Positions 10,655-21,989 are shown, counted from the first letter of the stretch. The stretch: 64,000 nt of DNA from Mastigias papua (GCA_964019165.1 OZ025283.1:3727501-3791500), one strand, 5' to 3'. Numbers and translations: made by a program. The notes: generated from the sequence alone by a model not told the origin.

Positions 10655-11461
10655 CTTTAAAAGAAGAAACTGTCGCGGAAAGAAACTGTTGCGATAAGTC
10701 GCGAATGATTTGAAGTTTTTGTGTGTAAACTGTCGCGGGAATTAACTATCGCGAAATTCTGGATGAGTAACATTTTTTGGGCGAATCTTAAACAAAACCA
10801 AATAAACTTTACGACAATTAAAAATGTGTGAGCTCACTGATACTTTAAACCAGAAAATTGGCAATCAAAACAGGATATCAAAATCTGATTACGAGAGTCC
10901 GTTAGGTAGAAAAATGAAGCTTTTAAAATCACTAAAAACAATTGCAACGATACACGCTTTTTTATAAGTGGATTTAGCTCTAGTTTCAGATTAGAGTTTC
11001 TTATTTCTTAGGTTTTCTTATATGTTCAGACTACATTAGAGAAAATGATATTAATGCCGTTGAACTAGTTCTATTATAATATCTATGTTTAATCTTATGT
11101 GTGTTTTATTTCTCCAATGGAAGCAACTATGGTGTGTCATATGTTATCAATTATTTCCACAATTATTTTTGGTTTAGAGATGTAACTCTGATGCATGCAG
11201 ACACGACAAAAGAGACACGATGCTTTCAAAAATTGTCTTTGAAGTTCCTGTTTTGTACCTGACGAACAAACACAATTTTTAAAAAATTTAAGAATTGTGT
11301 TGAAATTTCCCTGGAAAATTTAAAAGTTACAGGAATTAACTGTTACGACAGGGCCAAAAACAATCTTTCGCGGAAGAAACTGTCGCGAAAGTCGAGAGAT
11401 TTATCTCGCGACAGTTACTTCCCGCGACAGTCTCTTCCCGCAACAGTTTCTTCCTTGAAAG
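10655..11461. mobile_element. MITE-alpha copy 1 (807 bp, TA target duplication)
   Basis: Bounded by inverted CTTTAAAAGAAGAAACTG and its complement, and flanked by TA on each side (10653-10654, 11462-11463). R1 copy 2 has the corresponding uninterrupted site near 15308-15312, so the boundaries and the TA duplication are directly supported. Ends are rich in CGCGACAGTTTCTTCC-like words in both orientations. No transposase frame. TA duplication suggests mobilisation by a Tc1/mariner-type transposase. Confidence 0.9.
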
Positions 11462-11888
11462 TACTTAAATCCTATACATAATGTGGGAGAGCCAGGCGAT
11501 TGATAACGCTGAAATTCATTACTTAGAGCGTTAATATACACATTTATGATTACTGACAAATGTATGCCAGTAGTAGAGTATTTATCGATCGCGATAAAGG
11601 GACAAATTTCAAATTTCGACAATAACGATTTGAATGTTACGAGGTCTTTGATGATCTACCTAACTTGAATTGTTAAATATCATTGGACATTAGTGATATT
11701 GACTTGTGGTATTGTGGTACATGGTAGCCATTAGATCTTACTTTAAATGTCGCAAAGTCCTCCACCTCTCATCTGTAAGGAGGAAGTCGTCGATCTCCTT
11801 AATTTCGAACACTACGGCAATTCTTCTATTAAAATAAGGCACGCTAGTGCCATGCCAGATGATTGTCTAATAAATTAAAAGGGATATG

Positions 11889-12985
11889 TATCCCTGCCCA
11901 CATTGCACAACCAAGAGCCCCCAAAGACCCCCTAACACAAAGGAATGGGGCGTCCCCGTGGCAGGGATTACCCCGTAGCGGTATCAAACGGTTGAGAGCT
12001 CAAGTGGTATGAGGAACGCAGACAAAAGCTTTCCTATAATCTATCCAAACGGTGCTGAAAGTCATTCTTTTACCCTCAAAATCTTCCAAAATCGATTTAT
12101 TTATAAGAAGTTGGTCATTACAACCATATAAGCCTTTCCAGCATTCTTTTTAATCAGCTGGCAATAAATTTCTTTCTTCTAAATTGATGTAAGTTCTGTC
12201 TGCTATGAAATGATTAAATAATTCATAAAGCATCAAAAGTTACATATCAACGAAAAAGGAAATAAAGTAAATAACAAAGCGGATAACAGGCTAGAGACAT
12301 TTTTTTCAACAAACTTCGGGAGTACGTACAAAGTGTAACTACTTGAATAATGCAAGTAAGTCATTAATGGTGCAAGCCGTTAATTAGTATTGGCAAAACT
12401 TTGAAAACAAAACTACTTGGAAGAAGCATGACAGACGACAGAAAATACTAGCAGTGCGTACTGCATATTCACTACAAGAATTAAACGCCTAAATTATGGT
12501 TGTTCAAAAATCAAATAAATTATCTTAGAATATGCCGTACACACGCCATAATTATTAAGAAACTGACTGACTGACTAACTTACTGACATGTGAGAACATG
12601 GGCATTATCACATGATTTTGGATCCTGAATGTACTTTGTTTACCTCATGTTTACCGCCTTTAGAGAGGTTAATATATGGCAGCACGTTGTGACCTGAGAA
12701 ATCACATTGTGGCACGCACATGATGATGAATAGTGATAATACGAAGCATGGGGGGTTTGGAACTTGCTACGTCTACTGCTTTAGGTATATGTGCTCCTGA
12801 CGTACATCATCAGATTTTAAATTACTCATGTATGCAGAAGAAAATAGCAAGGTGTTTGATAGTGTATCTAAGGATACATTGCCTCTAGTAAGTAGTTATA
12901 TTGCATGTTGTTATACGGTACATGACCCTAATACTAATGTTGATCGGTCCTAAATGCAATTGTATGTTGTTACGTTACAGAAATA
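11889..12985. other. Unassigned intergenic DNA
   Basis: No reading frame, repeat pair or RNA gene was recognised. The GC-richer block near 11900-12000 (CCCTGCCCAC to GGCAGGGATT) contains a short inverted pairing but no family could be named. Confidence 0.5.
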
Positions 12986-13138
12986 ATGGAGATCCAGAGG
13001 AACGCCGTCTATACGGCGCGTGGGTGGACATTTGATGAAGAAGCAGCAAAGTTACAGCATATTACCCTGCCTGATGATGAATACGCTAAAGTAAAAGTTG
13101 AAAGTGGAGCCTTCATTCAGAACAACTATTTCTATTGA
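12986..13138 (+). CDS. Possible 50-aa exon or small ORF, unknown function
   Basis: ATG at 12986 opens a 50-codon frame ending TGA at 13136-13138. It is more GC-rich than its surroundings and has ordinary codon composition rather than low-complexity sequence. The peptide contains YTARGWTFDEEAAK and LPDDEYAKVKVE. It is mostly charged and polar, with no membrane segment. A pyrimidine-containing stretch ending TTACAG lies just upstream (12971-12980) and could be a splice acceptor, making this a terminal exon. I recognise no family. It could equally be the remnant of a transposon gene. Confidence 0.3.
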   Translation: MEIQRNAVYTARGWTFDEEAAKLQHITLPDDEYAKVKVESGAFIQNNYFY

Positions 13139-13487
13139 CACACCGACATATTGGAACAAATGAGCGGAAATGAGGCAAATCAGGGGAGAACATAACTAGT
13201 ACTCTTTATAGCTATCCTTAGGACGAAGACAATATGAAACGGAAAAGATCTAATTTTGCTACTAATTATGCTGTTAAGGAAGTGAGGAACATACAATAAA
13301 CTTTGAAGGGTAAAACGATGTAAATATTATTATACTGAAAAGTTAGAAGCAAAACTTACACGCCTTTTTGATAAGAAAGTATGTTGTTATGTAATGAGGA
13401 TTATTTGTAAGTACGGGGAACGGAGATGATGAGATTATTAATTTTGTGCAATGTCTAAAGTAGAGATAACTTTTAATTTGTTCCCAC

Positions 13488-13489
<2 letters not shown>

Positions 13490-13531
<42 letters not shown>
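13490..13531. repeat. (TA)n microsatellite
   Basis: About 20 TA units, directly next to the 3' end of the PLE-C fragment. Confidence 0.95.
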
Positions 13532-13533
<2 letters not shown>

Positions 13534-14026
13534 TTGAACAAAGGAAGAAGGCAGCAACAACTCTTTTAAGAAATAGGCATCGTTTTGGTTTTTATGCGCT
13601 TTTTGTTTATTATCAGTGCTGACTAGTTTCGGCCAATGGCCATCATCAGAGCAACTGAATTTGTTTGAGCTAAAAGTGTGTTTTATAGATATAAAATCAA
13701 TTAAGCGTTCAAATGTTATTAATTTAGAGTCATATTGTGTTTCTTGATGTTTGTCGGAATAGTTTGTATTTGTTGTTGATGAAGTATTTCTTCATTTGAC
13801 GTCAAGTGATTGAGATCTGCAGATTCATCGCTAGGTACACTGCAACGCTTCTTAACTTTTCAAATGGCTACTGACTTTGTTTTCACCTTTATCGGGTACA
13901 AGGCCCCTGCTCCATTCGGATCTAATTGATGTATTTGCTGTCTAGCTTCTCCTGTGAATCTCAGGTGGTTTTTGTGTGGTTTTTGTGATGTGTTTTCTTG
14001 AGCTCTTTCTCGATATGAATTTCTTG
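13532..14026 (-). mobile_element. PLE-C: Penelope-like element 3' fragment
   Basis: A roughly 500-bp piece on the minus strand lying between two (TA)n tracts (14027-14163 and 13490-13531). It begins in a partial frame ([15 protein letters not shown] at about 14010) that stops near 13860. It then runs through an AT-rich region to a hammerhead motif at 13614-13657 and ends in TA repeats. I assign it to PLEs because the hammerhead has the very short stem III typical of PLE ribozymes and because its layout matches the PLE-A 3' ends at 19725 and 24577. The peptide itself is not diagnostic. Confidence 0.5.
13614..13657 (-). ncRNA. Hammerhead ribozyme (PLE-C)
   Basis: Minus-strand order: CAGUUGCU, then core CUGAUGA, stem II GGCC-AUU-GGCC, core GAAA, minimal stem III (AC pairing GU around UA), then cleavage C, then AGCACUG. 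Stem I pairs UGCU with AGCA and CAG with CUG around one bulged U. All conserved core residues are present. Predicted cleavage is after the C of UAGUC, at 13621. Confidence 0.85.
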
Positions 14027-14165
<139 letters not shown>

Positions 14166-14489
14166 GAGAAATAGACATTTCCCGCCTGTTCCTAGCTTAT
14201 TCAGGAGTCCTGTTAGTGCAGTCTTGTTCATTAGGCTATTTGAGAAATGAAAACTTGTCAATTGAAAATGCCGCCGTCTTAATAAAGATGGAATGAGGAG
14301 AGAAAAACTTATTAATTTCAGCGACAATAATATTGGAAAATATTGGAAATAATATGAAAATGTGGTATTGAGACTTAAATCACTCAAGACTCGATATAAA
14401 TGAAGGCGTGTAAGTCTGCACATAAGTTAAATTATAAAAAAGTTTCAACGGTTCTGCATGTTGTTGAAACTGGAAGTACAATTAGGAAT

Positions 14490-15738
14490 ATAGACAACTG
14501 GTCCAAAATGTAAATGTTCAATTTTAGGTAGATTGTTGTTATTTTCCTTATTGATTTTCTTTTTAAAATTTTTATTTCCTTAGGTCTATGTGTATTATTT
14601 CCTTTTAATTTGTCTTTTAAGTCGGTTCTTTTTCTTTTACCATCAAAATTAGTTTTGCTTCGTTTCCCTTTTATTGTCACATGAATAATCTCCCTTGATC
14701 TGTAAAGTAATGGACAGGTAATACATTGAAGAAGACTTTGATTGTATATATATATATATAAACATGTACAAAGGTATGAATATATACATACAAGTAGGGT
14801 AAATATATACAAGTCTATACATACCTATATATGTATATATACAAATATATAGATATGAATACATAGATATACATACACCCGTATATAAATGTAAATACAT
14901 CCAAATACATAGATGTAAATACATAGATGCAACTACATACATATAAATGTAAATACATATAAATACATGCAAACAAATACACAGATGCAACTACAAACAT
15001 AAACTTACATACATATACCTATATACACAAAACAACAGAATACATACAAATGCATATATGCAAATACATACCTACAAAAATAAACATAAACTTCTACATG
15101 CATAACTTAAACATACATAAACCTGTACATTTAAGACTGCATATATACAATAAAATAGATACATAAACCTACATTCATTTCATACAATAATTTTGTATAT
15201 AATTTCTGTTAATGTGTGAAGTGATGTACAGTTACAAATTTACCTAGGCAGGCAGATAGGCTTTGATCGTATATATGGCGTTAAGTATAAGAAGATGAGG
15301 GAAAGATATACGTAAATCCTATACGTAATGTGGGAGAGCCAGGCGATTGATAACGCTGAAATTCATTACTTAGAGCGTTAATATACACATTTATGATTAC
15401 TGACAAATGTATGCCAGTAGAAGAGTATTTATCGATCGCGATAAAGGGACAAATTTCAAATTTCGACAATAACGATTTGAATGTTACGAGGTCTTTGATG
15501 ATCTACCTAACTTGAATTGTTAAATATCATTGGACATTAGTGATATCGACTTGTGGTATTGTGGTACATGGTAGCCATTAGATCTTACTTTAAATGTCGC
15601 AAAGTCCTCCACCTCTCATCTGTAAGGAGGAAGTCGTCGCTGTCTTTAAATTGACACACTACAGCAATCCGACGCTTAAAGTAAGGCCCACTACTGCCAT
15701 GCCAAATGATTGTCTAAAAATTGAAAGGGCTATGTATA
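14490..15738. repeat. Interspersed repeat R1, copy 2
   Basis: Second copy of the repeat at 9925-11888, same orientation, without the MITE insertion. It contains the ATACA-rich region (about 14760-15140). Similarity decays beyond about 15738. Preserves the empty site of MITE-alpha near 15308. Confidence 0.8.
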
Positions 15739-16339
15739 GATACAATGATGCAATGGAGCCGGAGAGCAGATAATTACAATACTACACCTAAAACAGTACA
15801 GTACTGTAAAAATTTCCATAGTAAATTTTAAAAGTGTCGACGTGACACTGAAATGGAAGGAGATTGATGTACATCAAAAGAAACATTATCCTGTTATTAA
15901 GACAAGGATAACTATGAGTAGTTGGAATGACCTCGTCGGTGAATATTAGGCATCTGGATTGATGCTTATCTCCAATATATAGATATTACAAAATAGCATA
16001 AAATATATGGCACATGTGAATACATTAAGCAATATCTGATTTATTTACATATTATGTACATATTGAATTAAATTTTTTAAAACCGAAGAAACTTATAGTA
16101 GACTTAGTAGTAGACTTACTGCAGTAAGTAGCCTAATGAATGGAAACAAACCTTGAATTGAAGCCCATAACGGACTTTGTGTACCGTTGTTTGTTTTCCT
16201 TCTGTATTTTGTTTTGCACTCATACTTACTAAAAATAGACAATCCATTACATCAGTTAATTGGGGAAATTTGTATATTTGAAAAGGAAATGAATGTCAGC
16301 AATGCAATTAGTATATTTATATAATGATATGTATACATA
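15739..16339. other. Unassigned intergenic DNA
   Basis: AT-rich. No gene or repeat recognised. Confidence 0.5.
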
Positions 16340-16813
16340 CTTTAAAGAAAGAAACTGTCGCGGGAAGAAACTGTCGCGAAAAGTCGCGAATGATTTGAAT
16401 TTTTTGTGTGTAAACTGTCGCGGGAATTACCTGTCGCAAATTGCTGGATGAGTAACATTTTTTGGTTTCTTCTTTCCAGGATACCCGAGTCTTAAATAAA
16501 ACCAAATAGAACTTTACGACAATTGAAACTGTGGGAGCTCATTGATACTTTAAACCAGAATATTGGCAATCAAAACAGGATATCAAACTTTGATTAAGAG
16601 AGTCCGTTAGGTAGAAAAATGAAGCTTTTAAAATCACCAATAACAATTGCAACAATACTCGCTTTTATATAAGTGGATTTAGCTCTAGTTTCAGCTTGGA
16701 GTTTCTTATTTCTCAGGTTTTCTTTTTTGTCCAGACTACATTAGAGAAAGATTTATCTCGCGACATTTAATTACCGCGACAGTTTCTTCCCGCGACAGTT
16801 TCTTCCTTTAAAG
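16340..16813. mobile_element. MITE-alpha copy 2 (474 bp, TA target duplication)
   Basis: Starts CTTTAAAGAAAGAAACTGTC and ends with its near-complement, with TA on both sides (16338-16339, 16814-16815). Internal sequence matches 10655-11461 but lacks about 350 bp corresponding to roughly 11041-11393. Direct and inverted CGCGACAGTTTCTTCC-like words cluster at both ends. Confidence 0.9.
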
Positions 16814-16821
16814 TATATGAT

Positions 16822-18300
16822 ATTTCATGTCATTTTCATTTCATTTCATGTAACATTATTTATACACGAAACAAAACCCTTCAGCAAGTAATATACAAAA
16901 CTTACAATCTTAAATCTAAAAAATTAATTACCTAAAAAGCCTAAAGTCTTAAATTCCTTATCTGCAGTTGTTCCAGGGAGTCGTGTTTTAAAATGAGTCT
17001 AGCCCTTTAAATGCGTTTTTAGTCGTTGTTTAAAACGATTTAAAGTCGGTAGCTCACGAATTGTGGAAGGTGTTTCATTCCGGACTTTCAGTGATGCATA
17101 ATGAAAACTCTTTTTGAAAAACTCTGTCCTGGATCTAGGGATTTGAAGATCCTGAGAATTTCTCGTATTATACGAGGAAAATATGATCTGGGCAAGTATT
17201 TATCACAAAGTTTTTCAGGACATAATCTGTTTACGATCTTGTAGGTCATCACGTTCCTGTCATAACGGATAATATTTTCAACATTTAGCCAGGAACTAGA
17301 CCAAAGATCTTTTATCTTTACATTCTCTATTATTGACCATGCTCGGGATTGAAGACGTTGGAGAGCAGCTAATTTTGTTTTACACAAGCTACCCCCAAAC
17401 AACGTCGCCATAACGCAGATGACTCTCGACAAGAGCATAATACACACTGCAAAGCTGAGATTGCGGTAAAATGTTTTTCAGTCGTTTTAGAGCTGAAAGA
17501 CCAACACTCATTTTGCCCTTTACACGCTTGTATTGCTCATCCCAGGTAAGGTTTTCGTCAATAATGATGCCTAGGGACTTCACTTGATCTACCTTTTTTA
17601 TATCCGAACCATCCAGCGTTAGAGCCTGTGGAAGGTCGAGATTCTTAGTCTTTAATGGGTGTCCTATCACCATGAATTCAGTTTTTTTGGGATTAGGACT
17701 TAGTTTATTAACTCTCATCCACTCTGAGATATTGAGCACCTCATGGTGTGCATCGTCGACCAATTTTACTGGATCACTAGAAGTAATTGTCAAACTAGTG
17801 TCATCAGCATAAATGCTAGCTCGTGAGGATTGCAACCACTCTTCTAGATCCTTCAAATAAATGATGAAAAGAAGAGGGCCTAGGCATGACCCTTGTGGTA
17901 TGCCACAGGTAATCTTTCTGGCTTTTGAATGCAAACCATTTAGAGAGCAAAATTGCTTTCTGTTTGTTAAGTAGGATTCAATCCACTCCCCAGGCTTGCC
18001 TCTTACCCCATACGCGCGCAATTTTTCATTAATACGCTGTGGTCGACAGTGTCGAAAGCTTTCTTTAGGTCAAGGAATACAGTAAGGTTGACTTTGCTAT
18101 GATCTATGCTCTCAAACCAATAGTCAATGCTGCCCACCAGCGAGGTTATTGTGAAGTAGTGCTTGCGAATAGCTGCTTGGTTTCTCGTTAATCGTTTGTT
18201 TGTTTTGAGAAAGTCAAACAGCTGGTCGTGCGTAAGCCGCTCTAACATCCTCGAGAGCACAGAAATTACAGATATGGGCCGGTAATTGTTTGTATCAGTT
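16822..18300 (-). pseudogene. LINE-B: 5'-truncated CR1/Jockey-like reverse transcriptase
   Basis: The minus strand begins in RT motif 0-1 (NYRPISVIS, about 18290), then MLERLTHDQLFDFL, VFLDLKKAFDTVDHS (motif A), a frameshift near 18003-18021, CGIPQGSCLGPLLF (motif B), SIYADDTSL (motif C), and the thumb-like SLGIIIDENLTW. A second frame change near 17400-17450 leads to the C-terminal part with ALQRLQSRAWSII. The 3' end has an ATGAA-like tandem tail near 16826-16849. Everything 5' of RT motif 1, including the endonuclease, is missing, as expected for incomplete reverse transcription. Two frameshifts make it dead although its active-site residues survive. Confidence 0.88.
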
Positions 18301-18683
18301 TAGAAATGATATGTATGATATATGATACGATATTACAAAATGACATTAAAAATGATGCTTTATTTCAATGAAAGCTGGACTTAGCTGGTTCATAAAAATC
18401 CTCGCTCATTCGCCAGTAGCAAAGTTTACATCTGAGAATTTTTATTTAATTTTATAACTCCTACCACTTATTGTTTAAAAGAAAATTTCTCTACTTTTTC
18501 GTCAAGGTGAAGTATGAATACGTGCTTCCAAAAGCCTATTTAACTTTATACAGCCTTATAACGTAATAATTCACCAAATATACTATCTATGCGTGTATAC
18601 TATATTATGATAAAAGTACAGGTTTTCTTTTGATTGTTTTTAATATATATTTATGCATGTATATTACGATAGAATATGCTTTT

Positions 18684-18686
<3 letters not shown>
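18301..18686. other. Unassigned AT-rich DNA
   Basis: Nothing recognised. The word AATGATATGTAT appears both here (about 18305) and just left of MITE-alpha copy 2 (about 16323). Confidence 0.4.

Positions 18687-18752
<66 letters not shown>
18687..18752. repeat. (TA)n microsatellite
   Basis: About 32 TA units. No PLE end was recognised beside this tract. Confidence 0.95.
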
Positions 18753-18754
<2 letters not shown>

Positions 18755-18931
18755 TAGTTTGTTATGAACTTTACTTTGGTTGTTGTCTTGAAGCGATGTC
18801 TACACTTTCTTGATGACATAGAGAAATGAAAAGTCACGAGGAGAGTTGATAAATAGGAGAAAGTAAAACAGAAATTTCAGGTGTTGCTTTCTGCGATTTC
18901 CCAAATAATTTGCGTTCGCACACACTGTTTT

Positions 18932-19350
18932 ACAGGCAACAAAATTGACATCATAGGTATGCTCTCTGCAAAGAACGTAAAAATATAGAACTATATATTC
19001 GCTACGTACATTTGATGTCGCATAACTCGCCTCTGCTCAGAAATGTGAAGGTTTTGATTCCTCCGTTACAGGCAAGTTATGTGAAGAGAAATTTCAATTG
19101 CCCTCTGGAAGAGAAGGAAAATGTGAATTTTGCACAATTTATACAGGCAACGGTTGTGACATCAAAGTCATACTCTGTGCAAAGTTAGGAAAGATATAGA
19201 TGCATCTTTCCAACGAGAAATTGTTGATGTCTAGTATTCTTACCCTCTGCTCAGACTTTGCAGATGTGTTTTTACACCTCTGATACACGCAAGATAATGT
19301 AAAAATGTAGAACATAGAATAGGAACGAAGAGCAGAATTTGTTAGAAAAT
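18932..19350. repeat. Diverged tandem duplication, period ~211 bp
   Basis: Units start with ACAGGCAAC at 18932 and 19143 and share GACATCA, CTCTGTGCAAAG-like, ATATAGA, CTCTGCTCAGA and ACAGGCAAG/ACACGCAAG words in the same order and spacing. No coding sequence recognised. Confidence 0.5.
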
Positions 19351-19635
19351 CAAAATCATTATCCCGACAAAAATGTGTTAACATTGTTTTAGGAATACGA
19401 CTAGGTTAGATGATGCCTGACTGTTTCCTGTTTCAATCAAATATATAAAACCAATATCGATGACAGAAGTGATGTGTATTGATAGCTACTTACCATTGAC
19501 CATATTTGTTATAGATTCTTTTAGATTGAGCAATGTGCACGTATAGGAAGGGTGCACAGATACATTCGTTTGTAAATGGATAATAGTTTGCATGCATGAT
19601 TTTCTCCCATTTATTCAAAAGAATATATAGATATA

Positions 19636-19640
19636 TATAG

Positions 19641-19724
<84 letters not shown>
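19636..19724. repeat. (TA)n microsatellite at PLE-A left boundary
   Basis: About 44 TA units directly joined to the 3' end of the inverted PLE-A copy. Confidence 0.95.
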
Positions 19725-19729
<5 letters not shown>

Positions 19730-19789
19730 CAAAATTTCTCAATATTATAAAATCAGATAGTACACGAAGAAAATCGACAATCTTTTTAA

Positions 19790-19839
19790 ATTTCCAAGAC
19801 ATGTTTCGGCTTGTTACTCAAACCATCATCAGTTGAAAT
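19790..19839 (-). ncRNA. Hammerhead ribozyme (PLE-A copy 1, 3' repeat)
   Basis: Reverse complement of the motif at 21874-21923: AUUUCAA, CUGAUGA, stem II GGUUUG/CAAGCC, GAAA, short stem III, UC, UUGGAAAU. All core residues are intact. Confidence 0.88.
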
Positions 19840-19950
19840 GACTAAGTTAACGTTACAACAAATAAGAACTATACACTATCAATCGAATATATTAATCGAA
19901 CAGAGGAATGAAAGAAACGAAAAAAGAATGTGGCGGTTAAACAACGAAAG

Positions 19951-21765
19951 CTAAAAGCTCAATGAAATACTATAATGTTGCAGTTGTTTATTTAAGTTAG
20001 GCCTTTCCCACATGATGTGGAGTGCTTCCTTAATTTTTAAGTTATGATAATTGCTTGCTGAATCTAGTACCTTGAAGCAATTTTCACTGCAAAGATTTTT
20101 ACAAGGAATTGAAGTCTTTAAATGCTTAAAAATATGCGAATTCTTATCGGTGAACAAATGCTCACGCACTCGTGTAGATAAATGACGAGATGTTTCGCCA
20201 ATATAAACGGAATTACATCCCGCACAAGTAAATTTATATACTATACACGAGCGAAGCGATTTGTTCACACGATCCTTAACTGCAAGCAAGTTTTTAATTT
20301 TAAAAGAAGAAAAAGCTAATTTAATATTAAGATTATTGCAATACTTTTTAGCAAGCATACGTACCTTACGCTGGGTAAAATTAGAAAGCTTAAGGAATGG
20401 CAACTTAAAATAAATGGTAGAAGTATCAGTAGCTGATTTAGAATTATTAGAAGTATGAACACTATCAAGATAAGAATGGACTACTCTACTTATTAAGCCA
20501 TCAGGGTATTGATTCTTTTTGAATATATCGAAGAGTTTTTTAACATCATCATTGAATTTAGCAAGAGTGTTATTAATTTTGTAAGCTCTGTCAACTAAGG
20601 TGCGGATAAGACCAATTTTATAAGAATAAGAGGTAAAGCTATAGAAATTAGTAAGAAGTCCAGTAAAAGTGTTTTTACGATAGACTGACGTTAAAAGATT
20701 ACAAGGATCCTTATTACTGATACAAACATCAAGAAAAGCCAACATCTTATTACTTTCTTTCTCCATGGTGAACTTTATATTGGGATGTTGAGAGTTAAGA
20801 AAATCAAAGAATACTAAGGCATCTTGTTCATTATTGAAAAGGCAAAAGGTGTCATCAACATATCGTCGATAGAATTGAAGAGAAGGACCTTGATATTTGT
20901 TAAGCCATATATTTTCATGATGTCCTAGAAAAAGATTAGCCAGGACAGGTGCAAGAGGAGAGCCCATAGCAACACCATCTACCTGATCATACAGTTTACC
21001 ATTAAAGAGGAAGTTAGTCTGTGACGTAGCAAATGAGAAAAGTTTAACAAGATCAGCTTTGGAAAGTTTGAGATTAGGATTTCCTTCTGCAATATAGGAG
21101 ACAGCAAGATCAATAGACTCTTTAAGTGGAATGTTAGTAAACAAACTTACCACGTCAAATGAGACCATAAATTTGTTGGAAAAATTAACCGTTTTAAGTT
21201 CTTCGACGAAAGAAAAGGTGTCAGAAATAGAATATGTACTTGGCAAATGAGGCTGTAGAAGATTACATAGATATTTAGCTAACTGATAGTTGAATGTATT
21301 GACAGAAGAAACAATAGGTCTAAGAGGTGGCACTCCATTAGACGACCGAATCTTATGCATTTTAGGTAATCCATAAATGCGCGCCGGCTGAGAGCCTGAT
21401 GGGTAAATAGTGCTATATATATCTTTATCAATTTTTCCATTCTTTTTAAGTTCTCGAAGGAAACGTTGCAACTTACCTTCTCTAATAATGGTGGGATCGC
21501 TATCAAGCTCTTTAAATTTATGCTTATCATTTATTATGTTAAGAATACCTTCTAGATAATCTGACCTATTTAAAACAACTACCCCATTACCTTTATCAGG
21601 TTTAAGAATAACGATGTTATTGTTTTTATGAAGATTCTTAAGAATTTTATGTGTCTTGAAATCTTTAGGTGACAGCTTAAATGAATTAGCATATAAATGG
21701 GCTAAGTGAGAAAGGTCTGATTTTAACTTATTTTCATCATTCTTGTCATGTAAATGGCTAGTCAT
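19951..21765 (-). pseudogene. PLE-A RT-GIY-YIG protein, truncated inverted copy (604 codons)
   Basis: This open frame is identical, as far as I can read it, to residues 219-822 of the plus-strand PLE-A protein. It retains the whole RT (KPDKGNGVVVLN, RIYGLPKMHK, FDVVSLFTNIP, AMGSPLAPVLANLF, YVDD) and the GIY-YIG endonuclease. It lacks the N-terminal 218 residues, so it is a broken copy even though it has no stops. The Met used to open the frame is internal to the family protein. Confidence 0.9.
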
Positions 21766-21809
21766 TGAGTTAAAAATTGATTCAAAGGAAACAAAAATAT
21801 CTGTCTTGT

Positions 21810-21989
21810 CTGTTCGATTAATATATTCGATTGATAGTGTATAGTTCTTATTTGTTGTAACGTTAACTTAGTCATTTCAACTGATGATGGTTTGAGTAAC
21901 AAGCCGAAACATGTCTTGGAAATTTAAAAAGATTGTCGATTTTCTTCGTGTACTATCTGATTTTATAATATTGAGAAATTTTGGCAAAA
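21810..21989 (+). repeat. PLE-A 5' pseudo-LTR
   Basis: Matches 24427-24577 and the complement of 19725-19903. It includes the hammerhead and also the first codons of the long frame, so the beginning of the coding sequence is itself repeated at the 3' end. Confidence 0.85.
21874..21923 (+). ncRNA. Hammerhead ribozyme (PLE-A 5' pseudo-LTR)
   Basis: AUUUCAA (21874-21880) pairs with UUGGAAAU (21916-21923) around one bulged G, forming stem I. Core CUGAUGA is at 21881-21887. Stem II pairs GGUUUG with CAAGCC around AGUAA. GAAA is at 21906-21909, a two-pair stem III (AC/GU around AU) follows, and cleavage is predicted after C21915. The ATG of the long frame (21911-21913) lies inside this motif. Confidence 0.9.

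Larger units (their letters stand above)
9925..11888. repeat. Interspersed repeat R1, copy 1 (interrupted by MITE-alpha)
   Basis: Collinear with 14490-15738 at high identity over its right part: the stretch around GGCAGGCAGACAGGC and the roughly 425 bp from 11464 onward are nearly the same in both. The left part is more diverged and contains an ATACA-rich simple-sequence region (about 10190-10500). An 807-bp MITE interrupts it at 10655-11461. No coding capacity was recognised, so the class of the repeat is unknown. Confidence 0.8.
19725..21809 (-). mobile_element. PLE-A copy 1, 5'-truncated and inverted
   Basis: A minus-strand Penelope-like element matching 22521-24577 of the neighbouring plus copy essentially base for base in its coding part. 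Its 5' end is cut at the sequence ACAAGACAG (21801-21809). At that point it is fused to the terminal repeat of the plus copy. Its 3' terminal repeat (19725-19903) holds a hammerhead and runs straight into (TA)n. Confidence 0.93.

Noticed and set aside
14432..15000. Overlapping minus-strand frames rich in Tyr, Ile and Cys
   Set aside because: They derive from the ATACA-type simple repeat inside R1 copy 2.
16322..18316. AATGATATGTAT on both sides as a target duplication of LINE-B
   Set aside because: MITE-alpha copy 2 lies inside the left flank, the word is AT-rich and the match is short, so it could be chance.
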